A DNA stretch of 64,000 nt from Lentinula raphanica (Eukaryota; Basidiomycota; Agaricomycetes; Agaricales; Omphalotaceae): the NCBI GenBank assembly GCA_027919835.1, contig JANVFP010000003.1:1922001-1986000 (forward strand). Reading direction: 5' to 3'. Shown piece after piece: positions 1 to 12,352 of the stretch. Position numbers and translations under genes: made by a program. The notes under the pieces were generated by a model. The model searched no databases. It was not told where the DNA came from and saw nothing but the letters and a program-made list of their open reading frames with translations. Positions within the stretch are counted from its first letter, which is position 1; every line of letters begins with the position of its first letter.

Positions 1-1124
1 TTCAATTCCTTGAAAATACGTACTAATCTTGTAGGTATCAGGAGGGAAATGATCCACGACAGGATTCTAGAATTTTTGTTGTGAGCGATTTGGCGTGCAG
101 AATGAATCGTGATATGTTTACTTTGACAACTTTGAGCAATTTCTCAGAGCCTTGAACGCCTCTGATGGATAATTTATGCAAGAGTTGCACTGATTTGGAT
201 TGGTTTGGATTTCAGAAGCCACCGCGATATCGATCGACTCACCCATCAAGCCACTGAACCGTTTGAATGTCCTGGGGATCCTCACATGTGGGTTGACTTC
301 GATGAGAACCCCCTTGGCAGTATGAATGTATACTTGTAGAAGACCGGCCTTGTTGAGCGGGGAATCAAGAAGTGTGAGGAGACACTGCGGACGACGAATC
401 AGATAATCAATTGGTGAAGATGGACAGATAAACGAACCTGATGCGTTATATCAGGCCTAGCATCAGCGATATCCCGACCAGTTTTGGCCAAAATGCCTTG
501 ATGGTCGTCGCAGTTCAAAAGAGTGTACTTGACTTCGCCTTGCTTGCCCTTCTTTCCGATGGATTTTGTGGTTGATGAGATTCGGTATGCTTCGAGGCAA
601 GCTTGTTCCAGGACTACGAAGAGCCGTCTAGGTGCTGAGGAAGAAGCGATACCTGCACCATGGGCGGCAGGTCCCCGAGGAACATGAGCAGTAGCAGGAA
701 GGAGATGAGGGTTGGAAAGGTTGGGAAGATTAGGATTGGTCGCAATATCGAAAGCTTGAGCTCGAGGATTAAGAGATTTGTTGGGTAGAGGTTTTGTTGG
801 TCGCTCTGTCATGGTCGTTGGGAAAGGAGTGTTTTGGTTGGCTGTGAAATTTTCATCGTGATCTTCTTCTTCTTCAACCTCGACTGTCATTTCAGCATCC
901 TCATTTTCTTCAGTTTCGCTACCACTTGGACTTCGTTGTCTTCTTCTTAGTGCTGGCCTCTCTCCAGGAGTTGATTTTGGCCTTGGAGGCGGGTCGATCC
1001 TGCTGTTATTGTTTGCCTTGCGAGCTAGCTGTAAGGCAGAACGCAAGTTGTCTGAGTCGCTCGTAGAACCAGAGTGACGACGACGACGAGGAACAGTGGG
1101 TATCGGAGATGAAAGCTGGGCCAT
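1..1124 (-). CDS. EMG1: Ribosome biogenesis SPOUT methyltransferase Emg1/Nep1 (3' end off window)
   Basis: Emg1/Nep1 methylates the 18S rRNA pseudouridine that becomes m1acp3-psi and helps assemble the small subunit in the nucleolus. Exons read on the minus strand: 1124-438, 384-243, 189-122 and 66-24, then an intron leaving the window. The family signature is clear: [33 protein letters not shown], then [50 protein letters not shown] and [13 protein letters not shown] across three joins. I chose the ATG at 1124 (ACCAAAATGGC context) over an in-frame ATG at 1196 because the protein then begins MAQLSSPIP. The first 170 residues are a basic and acidic low-complexity extension. The C-terminal part of the SPOUT fold is outside the window. 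Confidence 0.95.
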
Positions 1125-1353
1125 TTTGGTAGGTGAAGAAGAAGAGACGTGGTAAATAAGAACACAAAATTTAAATTGCAACTCTTGTTGGGACAATACG
1201 CCTGATTTATATCTGAACCTTGATTTTTCTCATTCCTTCACTCCGTTTCACAAGCTTTTCTCTCATTCTCACCGTCAGCTAAGAAGCCTTGAAAGTTGGC
1301 TCGGAGCTCAATTTTTCTATTCCATATGCGGTTTCTACCACCTTCGACGCCAC

Positions 1354-2050
1354 AATGTATCGCCAGGTACTACGCCAGACCCCCTTCAGCTAGGACCTTT
1401 CACTCCTTCTAACTCTGGTTAGTTTTCATTCCACCTATCCGTCTCACGATCCTTGCAATCGGTCAAATTTCGCCCCGTGCTATCTCAAAAGAAGTTCTTC
1501 TCCAACCTATCCAATGAGAACATTCCTCCCAGTGACGACTTACTTGCCCAACCGCAGACAGACCTTTTCAGCGGGATAACAAGGGGTTAGCCGAATTCCT
1601 GGTGCTGTCGGTTTTCTGACTCTGACGAGGTAAAAAGAGAAATCGGACAAAACCCCCCAAAGGTTGTCCTAGAGGTCAGACACCTTGAAAGCGGGCAATG
1701 TGAAGGTTGTGGGTTGACCCGTGACGCTGGGCTTGCAAACCAATTTGAATGTCAGTATCTTCGTGCTTGCAGTCGACGAATTTTTATAGTGATACCCAGG
1801 GACAAATCGTCATGGTATATTTTCGGGACAGGCAGAAATCTCGTGCAACTTGTATCCACAATATACGCCCGCAATCTACGCACATCTGCTCTCACAATCC
1901 GGATTAAAACTTCATTGGCTAGAGGCGGTCTCTGTATGCAAGCCCCACCGACCATCGTGCTCTAGTAACGTTCGTTTGATTCGTCAGAGATATCCTGAGC
2001 GCAACATGCCGAAATTCATGGCGCGCAAAAAAAAAAAACTGTACTCATGA
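1354..2050 (+). pseudogene. Possible decayed gene with mitochondrial-type presequence
   Basis: Divergent from EMG1. From the ATG at 1354 the reading MYRQVLRQTPF stops at TAG. A shift of frame gives ARTFHSF, a typical mitochondrial presequence. A further open stretch at about 1452-1586 reads KFRPVLSQKKFFSNLS followed by an acidic segment. Downstream, 1640-1715 and 1850-2047 hold short coding-looking pieces, but I could not join them into one frame. I do not recognise the family. It may be a decayed gene or a real gene with splicing I cannot resolve. Confidence 0.28.
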
Positions 2051-2553
2051 CCTGGGCTTAAAATGTCATCGATACATCAGTATCCAGTGGTAGGCCGTCC
2101 TTCGAAATAAACTAGGATTAATTGAGGATTAACCCGGAATGTAGTCGTCATGAAATGGGGACGTCTTTGTTCTTTTTTTTCCAACTGTCCCGGTCCGAAA
2201 AACAACACTCGACCCTGTGTGCGGCTTCACAAATTCAACCGAAGAGTAAGACCAGACTGCCCACCTCTGTTCAGTGGGTAGATTGAAATACGGCAACCCT
2301 CTGGTACCATTCTCAACGAAAAGAGCTTTCGGGACTCATTTGATCGGCCATTCCGAATTCGAGGGCCCGCCATATCAACGATATCAATTGGACATGAACA
2401 TTGCAAAGTTTTGTCAATGTTCCGTGTCCTTCGTCTCTCCACAAGTGAGTAATAACCCCTTTGAGAATGGAGTAGATAAGCAGGCCCTTCGACCTTTTCC
2501 GGGACAAGGGCTCGGTAAACTTTTCCTTCTTCACTTCATCAATATTGGGTGCG

Positions 2554-4364
2554 ATGAGCGATATCAAGCTCTCTGTTGGTGCTCTGGTGAGCATGTCTGT
2601 TATTCGGTGATGGAGAAGGTATGCTCATGGAGGTTGCGGTCCAGGTTGTAAGTGGGTGGATGTCGTTCATGAGTTTTGGATTGGTTCTTGCTTTTGGTGA
2701 GTTTTAGGCTCAATACTATGTCGACGATGTCTGATTGTAAACATAGGATGGCAATACTTCCTGCAATTCTACGACGATAAAATACTCTATAAAACCATCG
2801 TGACGACCTGCTTGCTATTATGCCTCGGAGACACCATTGTTTCTGGTATGCACTATCTTCAACAATTCGTTGCTCGGGTCTGAATAGTTGTTTTTCGAAA
2901 TATGCAGGATTGTGGTGTTATCGGTGGTCGTCGACGTATTTTGGTGGTGCGTACATTATTTCAATCTCGCGATTTATTGCCGCATCATTGAATGTTCTAT
3001 TGCAGATGTGACGGCTCTGCTCGCGACTCCTGAGTAAGATCCCACCCAACGAAACAAAGTATGAGGCACTCAAAGTTGTGTTTTGCTAGGGAGGCTATTG
3101 CGACATTGTGGTTTTTGTGAGTCTAGACTCAGAGTAAGTTTAGTATGAGTCTTCTTATAATTTCCTCCAGCCCCACGACGACATTCATTGTCCAGCTTTG
3201 GTTCGCCACTAGGATATGGATGATCTCGGCGAGGAAGAACATAGTGCTGCCAGCGGTCATAGCAGTCCTCGGTTCTGGGTCATGGGGTATATCCATATTC
3301 TCTTCTTCTGACTGTGCTTTGGTTCTGATGAGCGCACTTTTTTCTTAGCTATAGCTCTATGGATGTTTTCCAAGCTGGTTAAGCATCATTCAACCCTAGC
3401 GGATGATGCAAATCTAGTCTTGTAGGAGATTTTTCGTTTCGTTGAATTTCATCGGTGACATTGACCGTGACTTTTAGCCCTGTCGGTTACGCCTGGCTCG
3501 GAGGTGACATGTACGCTGGGCTTGCTGAATGTAGGATACCGAGACTAAATTCACGTCCCCAGCGCTACAGATGCGTGTATCTTTGCTGGCCTCGCTTATT
3601 ACACCGAAGTTCGTTCCCGCAAACAAAGACGGCATCATATTTTGTCACCAACGTAAGTGCCTTGTGTTCTGGTAATCTACACAAATCCGACTCGTAGAAT
3701 TTCCTACTACCTTTACAGGAGCTTGTTGGCCGTTACCTGCCGCATGATTGAATGCAATGTCCTACCGCTCATTTCTCAAATTGTCTTGATTATCCTCTAC
3801 AAAACAAATGTCGGGTTTTACTACAGTGAGTTCGTACAATATGTGTTCTAATATACGTGACGCTAATGTCGTTCATAGTCCTCTCTGACATGACTATCGC
3901 TAAAGTGAGTCAACGCCCTCTGCTGCACCGCGTATGGTTTTGGTGAACACGCTTATGAATAGGTGTACACCTTCTCATTGCTAATTTCCTGTGCGCGTCC
4001 ATATTTTCTCCTTCATGAGTTGCATCTCATCGTTTCCCTCAGTATACACACGAACACCTATGGTGGAAGTAATTCCTCATTCTACTATCAAGAATTCCGA
4101 TCCGATCACCTTTACTCGATCGACGATAAATGCTACGGCAGTGCAAGTTCGGTCAGTTATAGTGTATCAGCTAGAAACCTAATCTGAGAAAACTTCAACA
4201 GACAAGACGTGCACGTAGTTCATGACAGTGAGCCTAGCCCTATCTCACCGTTTGACAAGATGGAGATAGAGAACGAATCAGAATATGAGGTTGCGAAAGG
4301 ATCTCTGGTGGAAGATTTTCACGATGATGCTCGTCGTCATATCGGAGTTGGTGAACTGCCATAG
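2554..4364 (+). CDS. DUF6534-type multi-pass membrane protein
   Basis: An Agaricomycete-expanded family of integral membrane proteins of unknown function. Many introns of about 45-65 nt break it up, so no single frame shows it. Verified joins include 2554-2586, 2645-2696 and 2747-2845, and later exons keep phase. Hydrophobic helices follow in order: MSFMSFGLVLAFGWQYFLQF, YKTIVTTCLLLCLGD, LWCYRWSSTYFDVTALLATP, FPTTTFIVQLWFATRIWMIS, VLPAVIAVLGSGSWAIALWM, WLGDACIFAGLAYYTEVRS, VLPLISQIVLIILY and VYTFSLLIS. The tail is acidic and ends at 4364. The PTTTFIVQLWFATRIW segment and the LADILI-like helix followed by RSRK are the family hallmarks. One intron near 3416-3478 has a weak donor, and the exon near 4000-4190 is not fully resolved. 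Confidence 0.75.
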
Positions 4365-4603
4365 GGCGACTCAGCGTATACGTATCTTAAACGTTGTTAC
4401 CTGTCCTTTTGTTAGCTGCCACGGATTCTGTTGTAGGAAACAAAATAGATACCCCGGATAATGGAATAGGAAAATTAGTTGTTGTCTGTAAAGCGGTTCA
4501 CTGTCTGATTTCTGATTCTTCGTCAATGGCAAGGATACCTAACAGTGGGTGTTGTAGTGAAAAGGGCAAAAAAAAAAAACTTGGCTGACAATATCCTCAT
4601 TAT
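4365..4603. other. Short intergenic stretch
   Basis: Region between the DUF6534 gene and tRNA-Thr. It contains an A-run (4567-4580). I see no gene in it. Confidence 0.5.
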
Positions 4604-4675
4604 TCCTTCTAGCCGACTCGAACGACTGACCTCGTCATTACTAGTGACGCGCTCTACCAACTGAGCTAAGAAGGA
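4604..4675 (-). tRNA. tRNA-Thr (anticodon AGU)
   Basis: On the minus strand the 72-nt sequence folds as a cloverleaf without an intron. The acceptor TCCTTCT pairs with AGAAGGA. The D arm is GCTC...GAGC, the anticodon stem CGTCA/TGACG with loop CTAGTAA (anticodon AGT), and the T arm contains TTCGAGT. It lies 104 bp before the SDA1 start, on the opposite strand. Confidence 0.93.
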
Positions 4676-4779
4676 GTTGCTAACATTCTCCGCAACTACA
4701 AATATATCTATACCAAACTAATAAAGATACCATCTGACTTTTTCTTCATCTCAAACTACATACTTAACAGTTGGCCACG

Positions 4780-7700
4780 ATGGGAGGCCGCTCAGTTCTT
4801 CTTACCTCGAACTTGCCCCAACTACAGAATCTCATTAAACGAGATCCTCCTTCATACAAGGATGAATTTCTTCAACAATGGAACCATTACAACAGCATAC
4901 GACTCATCTTCCATCTCAATCCGGATGAGCATGCCCAACATTTCCGCGAGCTGGTTGCATTCATTGCCCAAGTCGCCACTTGCTACCCAAAAGAGACAGC
5001 TGAATTTCCCTCTCAAATATCTACCATCTTGCTCGAGAGCTATGGCCTTCTCTCGCCCGATACAAGGAAAGCACTGATCTCAACTATGGTATTGTTGAGG
5101 AATAAAAATGTCATAACTTCCATCGAGTGAGTCAAGTCCATCCTCAATTCCTCTGCAAATGTCTGAACTCAAATCCTTCCAGGTTGCTCCGAACACTCTT
5201 CCCTCTCCTTCCTCGTACTACTTCATCCTCTTTGCGTTCCAACATCCGCAAAACAATACTTTCTGATATTCGAACTGCCAATCTTCGGACTAAGAATCAC
5301 AAACTGAATCGTGCGATCCAAGCCATGCTTTTTGGCATGGTCGAAAACGGACTGGAAGATGTTTCAAACTTTGGAAATAAGGGAAAGCAGAAGGAAGCTG
5401 GTACTGGGTTACATTATGGTACATCGGATAAAACGGCAGGAAGGGGAGAAGATGCAATGTGGGCCGTCATCTTGACCAAGGAACTATGGCGCAAGGGTAT
5501 CTGGTGAGTAATCTGTAGTCAGCTCAAGAGTTGCGTTAACGCCAGAACGATTCAGGGATGATGTCAAACCAGTCTCTATCGTAGCCATAGGATGCCTACA
5601 TCCAGTACTCAAAGTTCAGAGTGCATCAATCCATTTCTTCCTTGGGGATGACGATGAGAAAGAAGATAGCGATGAAGAGGAGGAAGAGGTTCGTCAATGT
5701 TTTGATAGTCCAATCCCTTATACATGGTTTCCATCAGGACGTAGACGTGCGTGCGCTTCACCATCGTCGCGAAATCAACAAAAAATCTCGTAGTGGTGAC
5801 AAAAAGCTTCAGAAGAAGCTCAACGCCGCCAAGAAGAAAAAACATGGAAAAACTGCTATATCCCAAAATAAAACCAATTTCCCTGCCTTACAGCTCCTGA
5901 ACGACCCTCAAACGTTCGCAGAGAAATTGTTCACCATACTAGACCGTTACGACAAACGGTTCACTCTTGATCATAAAATATTGATCATGCAACTCCTTGC
6001 CCGCGTCATATCTGCACATACGCTCTTCGTCATGCCCTTCTACTCCTATGTTCAAAAATGGCTTGCCCCAAAACAACTGAGGGTTCCGTCCATACTAGTC
6101 GCGTTAGCTCAGTCGGTGCACGCGCTTATCCCACCTCAGACGCTAAAACCGGTCGTTCTCAAGCTCGCGAATGAGTTCGTACATCCAGGAGTTGGAACCG
6201 AAGTCGTGGCAGCTGGAATCAATGCGATCACTGAGATCTGTAGACGGCAACCGCTTGTTATGGGACCTAGAGACGATGATCACGATGAGCTGGGGACAAA
6301 AGAAAAAGGGGGGAGAGGAAATAATGCAGAAACAGAGGATGGAGCTGAAACGCTTAGATCTGAAGCCAAGACTGTTATTGATCCAGAGAAGGAGAAGGAG
6401 GAAATTAGCCGGTCAGGGGAGGGTGCTGTTGAAGAACGGAGACCGAGTGACAAGGATGTCGACTTGCGACCTCTGTTGAATGATCTGATCGAGTACAGGA
6501 AAAGCAAAGACAAAGCTGTTATCGCGGCTTCTCGTGGGTTATTACACCTCTACCGAGAGACTCATCCTGAGTTCTTAAAAAAGAGGGAGCGGGTTCGTAT
6601 TATCGCGTTCAGATTGTTATCTGCTCTCATTTTTTCCTTCAAAATACAGGGTAAGGAAGCTACTATCAACATGAAAAATGCAGTTGCTCGCAATCTTCCC
6701 TTTGGACACTCAACCAATGCCGCTGCCGACATCGAAGGCCTTTGGGTATGTTCATAATGCTGTTCGTTTTCCTTCAGGCGCTCATTATACCTACTCTATC
6801 TAGCTCCTTGAAAGTCATTTTAAGCAACTTCGTGAAGAGGAAGAAGGTAACATGAACACCGACGCAGAATCAGAGGAAGATAACGACGGCACTGGCTGGG
6901 AAGGATGGGATATAGAATCAGATTCGGACTCGGACTCTGATTCTGAGGATGGATGGCAAGATGTTTCCAGTGATAGCGACGGCGATATCGAGCTTAGCGA
7001 TAGCGAAGATGAAGTTGACGGGAAAAAGGAGAAGAATAAAGAGAAGGGGAAAGAAACGGAACGACAAGAGAGGCGGAGGGAGAAGAAGGCAAAAAAGGAG
7101 AAGCAGAGAGCGAAGGAGGAAGCGCTCAAGAAAGGCCAGGGAATCATTGAAGAGGACGACGATGGCGAAGTAGATGAGCATGATTACGAAGTCAGTGAGG
7201 ATGACGAAGATAAAATGAGTGTCGATGACGAAGAAAATACTCAAAAGCCCGGTCAAGACCCATCAATTCTTGCTACGACCAAGGTTTGTATCAACGATGA
7301 TCGTCGAACTGAGCTCATATTTTGTGTCGTTCTCTAGATTCTGACACCCGCCGATTTCAAACTGCTCTCTGACCTCCGGATACAAGCGGCTCAGAAATCT
7401 GTGGAGGCAGGAGGTGGCAATCGCGCAAAACGAAAGCTCGCAGCACTCGAGGCCGAACTCAAAATCCAAAACCCTTCCGATGATCTCTCAGCTTCGTTCA
7501 TATCGGAGAACGATATCCTTGGACCTCGCAAAAAATCCAAAGCTGACTACGCCGAACGTATGGCTTCAATACAAAAGGGCAGAGAGGGTCGCGAGAAGTT
7601 TGGGTCTCGCAAGGGTAAAAAGACCAAGGACGCTCCCAGCAGCTCTACGAACAAGGAGAAGGCTAGGAACAAGCCGATTATGATGATCTTGAGCAGTGGA

Positions 7701-7790
7701 TCTGTGCGCGGCAAGAAGAGGGCAAGTTTGAGGGAGAAGCAGCAGAAATTGCGCGCGCACATTGAAAAGGGAAAGAAGGCGAGGAGATAG
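4780..7790 (+). CDS. SDA1: SDA1, 60S ribosome biogenesis and export factor
   Basis: Sda1 is a nuclear factor for pre-60S maturation and export. The N-terminus LPQLQNLIKRDPPSYKDEF and the C-terminus ILTPADFKLLSDLR, KSKADYAERMASIQKGREGR and KIRAHIEKGKKARR-like tail are diagnostic. Start ATG 4780; exon 1 ends 5126, exon 2 is 5183-5503, exon 3 starts 5556. Later introns lie near 5687, 6594, 6747 and 7284, and all joins keep frame (for example DIEGLW to LLESHFKQL, and TTK to ILTPADF). Two long acidic and lysine-rich stretches (about 6250-6480 and 6860-7250) are typical of the family. The gene looks intact and full length. Confidence 0.95.
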
Positions 7791-8295
7791 TTTCAATGTC
7801 GACTCTTGAGCAGTTCACCTATACCGAGAAGACTAGGTATGGTATGTAGGTCATAAACCGTCCGAATTTAAGCCCACGCCGCTAAATGGCACATGTCAGA
7901 TTTAAACACTAGCCTCCAGCGGCGAACCAGCTCTCACACCTGCGCCAGAGGCTCGAAACTCAACTGAACCGTCTACCTTTTACATATCCCTTCAGAAGTG
8001 CAGCAGCCCAACACTTTCTCCAGTACCGTCTTTCATTTACACTCCTAATCTCAACCGTAGAATTAAGACACTTGTTGAATAACTTGCTCGATCTGATTCA
8101 GAGGCTTACATCTGTCTGAATTTGACACTCTCTACCTTATCTGTCCAAATTCAACACCTTTAGGATCTGTCTGAGCTCAGCACTTCGAGACATGGACTTC
8201 TGTTCCATTTACTACATCTTGCTTCTAACGCTCCACTCTCACCTCTTTGTCTTTGTACTAGGTGTCTTCCATGCCTCCTCAAAGAAACTCTAGGC
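7791..8295. other. Intergenic edge of the accessory island with short degenerate repeats
   Basis: No gene seen. At 8104-8190 there are three loose copies, spaced 26-30 bp, of a TCTGTCnrAATTyrACAC-like motif. Related bits occur at 7896-7912 and 8062-8075 (TTAAGACACTTG). Similar words occur at 33120-33215, at the other end of the island. Confidence 0.35.
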
Positions 8296-8605
8296 TTATT
8301 GCTGTTTTCACAAGAGTTGGCGCCTCGTTCGCACGCTTCATCTCTTTTTGCTCGAAAACCGTCGAAAACTAAAACAGCGATATCTCGCTCATTTCTTGAC
8401 CGATTCCTTCGATTTTGAGTGCGTTCAACAGCGGTAATATAGCTCCAGACAGCCCCATAGTTAGATTTGAAGAATATAAACATATTGTATACCACAAATT
8501 TTCGAGGCCGAATTGTCTCAAAACACAAATAACATCTCTTCCTGTTGTCAGATATCCATGCAGATTACATATGATGTTCGCAAGGTTGCGTATAAGTGTG
8601 CCCCA
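8296..8605 (-). repeat. Inverted partial copy of the Crypton-like 5' end
   Basis: This 310-bp segment, read on the minus strand from TGGGGCACACTT at 8605, matches 12044-12352 with scattered substitutions. Both copies begin at the same base and lose similarity just after the AACAGCAATAA word. It is therefore a truncated 5' end of the same element family in opposite orientation. Between the two copies lie the Tc1/mariner-type gene and the SAM-like gene. Confidence 0.8.
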
Positions 8606-8711
8606 CTCAGATATCAGCAATTGAACTCGGTTTCGAACTTTATAGGTTGCATTAGTCATCATTCCATCCTTGTTCTCTGACTTCCATGCCACACACCTCT
8701 ACCACTGCAAG

Positions 8712-9913
8712 ATGGCCCGTGGAAAACGTCTTTCAGATGATCTTCGGCGTACCATTGTGAATCTTCGTAGAAACTGTGCTTCCCTCGAGGAAGTTGTTGC
8801 AAAATCAGCATGCAAACGAAGGACAGTGCAGCGCATCTTGGCAGAACACCGGAAGAACATTTCAGGGCTTAGACTTACAAGAAGTGATCTTCGAGGGAGG
8901 AAGCATAAATTCAATACTCAGGATATGAGGGTGCGTTGCTATTTTCATGACTTTCTGCAAGAAATCTCATGCAAACCCAGTTCATTCATGGACTCCTCGC
9001 TCATACACCCGACATGTATCTGGATGAACTACAACAACAACTAGAGGAGCGTAGGGGTGTACACCTTAGCCTTGCAACTATCTGGAGAATGTTGAAACAA
9101 AGTGGATATCGTCTCAAGAAGGTCCGTACACTTGATCATTGGACAAGCATATCAGTCTCAAACCCAGCTTCATAGATCACTCGTGTAGCAATTGAGCGTG
9201 ACGAGCTGAAACGAGCACAATTCAAATTAACCTATGCACGTTCTTATACAGCTGGACAGCTTGTTTTTGTGGATGAAAGCTCCTTCGATCGACGTACACC
9301 ATATAGGCGCCGCGGGTGGGCTGTTCGTGGAAGGCGGGTGTTCAAGAGTACATTCTTTGTACGAGGTCGACGGTTCGTCTCTTTCTATACACTTCTCTTT
9401 CAAAGTCATTCATGATCTTCTCTTTTTTAGTTATTCTCTTCTTCCTGCACTCTCTATTGGTGGTATCCTCTATGCCAAAGTCGTCGAAGGATCTTTCACA
9501 GCACAAAGGTTCTTCGACTTTATCGAAGCACTTCTGACATGCATGCAACCTTTTCCGTCTCCGAAATCTGTAATCGTTATGGATAATGCTCGTATCCACA
9601 AGGACCCACGAGTTTTAGACCTCATTCAATCACGGTTCGTATTCTCATCGTGCAGATCAACATATACTGACACTGTACCAGTGGGATGCGCTACTTTTTC
9701 CTTCCACCCTACTCTCCAGATTATAATCCCATCGAGCTCAGTTTCTCAGCAATCAAAGCACAAGTCCGGCGGCATGGCGAGTTAGCACGAGAAGATTATG
9801 ACCCAGACATTGATGATGGGTATGTCTATACACACATTTTGCGAATGACATATTCTATTACGAGCGAAGATGCTCAAGGATTCTTTGGACATTGTGGGTA
9901 TATAGAAGAATGA
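8712..9913 (+). CDS. Tc1/mariner-type DDE transposase with four introns
   Basis: Cut-and-paste transposase of the IS630/Tc1/mariner superfamily. Exons 8712-8930, 8981-9121, 9176-9372, 9431-9634 and 9682-9913 join in phase to 330 residues without a stop. An N-terminal helix-turn-helix region (LSDDLRRTIVNLRRN ... KRRTVQRIL) is followed by a DDE_3 core. VFVDESSFD gives the first D, VIVMDNARIH the second, and LPPYSPDYNPIE the E. I see no terminal inverted repeats or TA duplication close to the gene, so it may be an isolated or domesticated copy. It is convergent with the next gene, with 13 bp between the stops. Confidence 0.9.
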
Positions 9914-9926
9914 AATTATCTGTGTT

Positions 9927-11943
9927 CTAACTGAAACGAGGCCGTTTGATCAATCCTAAGTCCTCTTTTGCCCATCTAATTAGACGTTGTGCATACCCAT
10001 ATTCCATTCCGGTAAGCTGCGACAGGGTCTCCTCTTTGAGTCCTGACAAATCTTCCATATCAAACAAACCACGTTCTTGGAGGATATCAGTATATTGTCT
10101 ATAATTTCCACCCCGTTTTGAGCGCTCAGGATCCATGTCGATCTGTGGCAACCAATCACAGAGTTCCAGATTCTTCTTATTGGAAGATGCTGCCTTCGAC
10201 TTTTGTGGACTACCGGCTGGGGAAGATGTGGGAGCCACAGAACTATCTGAACGGGGGCGTTTCGAGGAGTTCGATGCATGTGATGTGTTCGACGAGGAAT
10301 TCTGGGGATTCAGTGATTGCATCATGGTCTGCATGAGGGGAGCAACAGTACCCATGACCATGACCACTTCCTGCATTCGGGCTGCTATATCTGGTGCTGC
10401 AGGAGCAGGAGCAGGTATATATTGAATAGGTGCGGGAGTCATTGGCGCCACGGTACTGGTAGTACGCCGATTCTGTCGAGAAAGATTTTCACCGAGATTT
10501 TTGAGAATTTCAACGGGAGGGTTGTTTTTGTCAATGACTGCTTTATGTTTTGACTATAATAGTGTGCCGGTGTCAGTTATGATTGAAGGTCATTGTGATC
10601 TGGTGACAACGTACCGCAAGGTCGACCCACATATTCAAGTCACCATCCGTGTATTGATAATGGTCACCGCTGCTAAGCACATAGCAAGGTGCTTGACAAG
10701 CGGAGCATCGCGTTTCTTTCCGAAGAGAAACCAGCAATGCCGCATCAGACATAGACACAACTTGCTCAGAACCAGCCGCAGCAGCGGAGGAGGAATTCTT
10801 CGTCAGCTGACATTACTGAGTGTTAGCATTTCACCGTATCTGTGTTTTGCAAACAATGAACATACCTTTGAACTATCCTTGACTGGAGCCTTGTCTACCG
10901 GGGTCTTGTCGAGGATTGTGATTGACCAGCTCTGCTTTTGCTGGCGCGCAGTCCGTGAATCAAGATAACCTTCGACACCTTGAATGAGATTGATCCAGTC
11001 TTGTTCGCATTCAAGCAGAATATCGTTTGGTCCTTCGTGAGCCTTTGCTTTCGGTTTGTATGAAGGCAGGTATGATATATTGCGAAGGAGGGAAACCCGT
11101 GTGTCCATTGCCGCTGCCAACTCGTTCATAAAGGTATCGAAGTTCGTGTGGGATGTAATGGTGGAAAGATTCCGTTTCGAACTGCGATATGGAACTTCAA
11201 ACGGGATCTTGAACTGCCGAACAGACTTGACATGTGCAGTCCAAGGGTCTTCGCTGTCATCTGAGCAAATAACTGTATGTAAATGTAAAAGCGGTAAGGC
11301 ATTATGAGAAATCGACGCACTGTTATCATCTTCACTCTCACTACTAATATCCATGGCTTCTGTAGGTTTTCTCTTTGTCTGAGAATATGCAGTTCGTTGA
11401 TCATTCAAGTAGCGGTCGTCATTGTCTGGATTAGCATTGCTGTGATTTTGGATGGTGTCTGGGATGAGAGCGTCATCATCCGAGTTCAGAATACTAGTAG
11501 TGTCCAAGGTAGGTGAGCTCGGTGCCCTATCATGGATGGTAGGCTGGGGTACTGGTGTAGAATGGATTTGAGCTTTTCTGCCGCGGTGGACTGAGGATGT
11601 AGCTGCTGCAGTGGTGTGAGAAGGTGTGAGAGCGCACAGGAGTAGCCTGCTGAAAGACACCAGCAGCATTGGAGAGTGACATCAATGCTGCAGCCGCAGT
11701 AGTGTCGTCTTCATCTATGGTATCTAATCCCAGGCTATGACCAGCAGGATGTACCCTGTCATAAGCCGGAATACCACGGTGGTAAGGTTTTGGAGTAGGA
11801 CGAGTAGGAGGAGGAGAAAGTGTTGCAGAAGCTGAACCACTGCTGTTTTTGTTTTCATGTTCATGTGCTGATGACGCTGACGCTGGCTGTTTGGCTTTGC
11901 GCTTGCCAGATGTCCTTCGCCTGGCATTGGCCTGGTTTCCCAT
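9927..11943 (-). CDS. Unknown Agaricomycete family protein with Cys-rich motif and SAM-like C-terminus
   Basis: Start ATG 11943 (MGNQANARRRTSG). The first intron (about 54 nt, GTGTCT...CTGCAG near 11625-11678) joins SLSNAA to ATSSVHRGRK. Further introns near 11280-11330, 10804-10866 and 10555-10614 keep frame. The product has a basic low-complexity N-terminus and an acidic middle. A conserved block EDPWTAHVKSVRQFKIPFEV precedes a small Cys motif (CSACQAPCYVL followed by SGDHYQYTDGDLNMW), then a Pro/Ala-rich linker. The C-terminal helical segment LCDWLPQIDMDPERSKRG ... LSGLKEETLSQLTGM resembles a SAM-like fold. I have seen similar architecture in multicopy Agaricomycete proteins but know no function. 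It is divergent from the Crypton recombinase, separated by the 12044 repeat. Confidence 0.7.
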
Positions 11944-12043
11944 GCGGATGCAAATGCGAGGTGGTGAACAAACAAAAAATGGTTGTTGTCAGGGTCAGGT
12001 TCCAATTTCACATTGGTACATTCATCTTGTACAACAAGCAGCC

Positions 12044-12352
12044 TGGGGCACACTTCTATGCAACCTTGCGAGCATCATATCTAATTTGCGTGGATATCTG
12101 ACAACAGGAAGAGGCGTTATTCATGTTTTGAGACAATTTGGCCTCAAAAATCTGCAGTATATAAGATTTTTATATTCTCCAAATCTAACTATGGGGCTGT
12201 CTGGAGCTATATTACCGCTGTTAAACGCACTCAAAATTGAAGGAATCGGTCAAGAAACGAGCGAGATATTGCTGTTTTAGTTTTGGACGGTTTTCGAGCA
12301 AAAGAGATGAAGCGTGCGAACGAGGCGCCAACTCTTGTGAAAACAGCAATAA
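12044..12352 (+). repeat. 5' end of Crypton-like element (copy matching 8296-8605)
   Basis: Starts TGGGGCACACTT at 12044 and runs into the first codons of the recombinase frame. It matches the minus strand of 8296-8605. A short frame ending GQETSEILLF is conserved between the copies, so it may be a leader peptide or an upstream exon. The shared sharp left edge suggests that 12044 is the element's 5' terminus. Confidence 0.75.
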
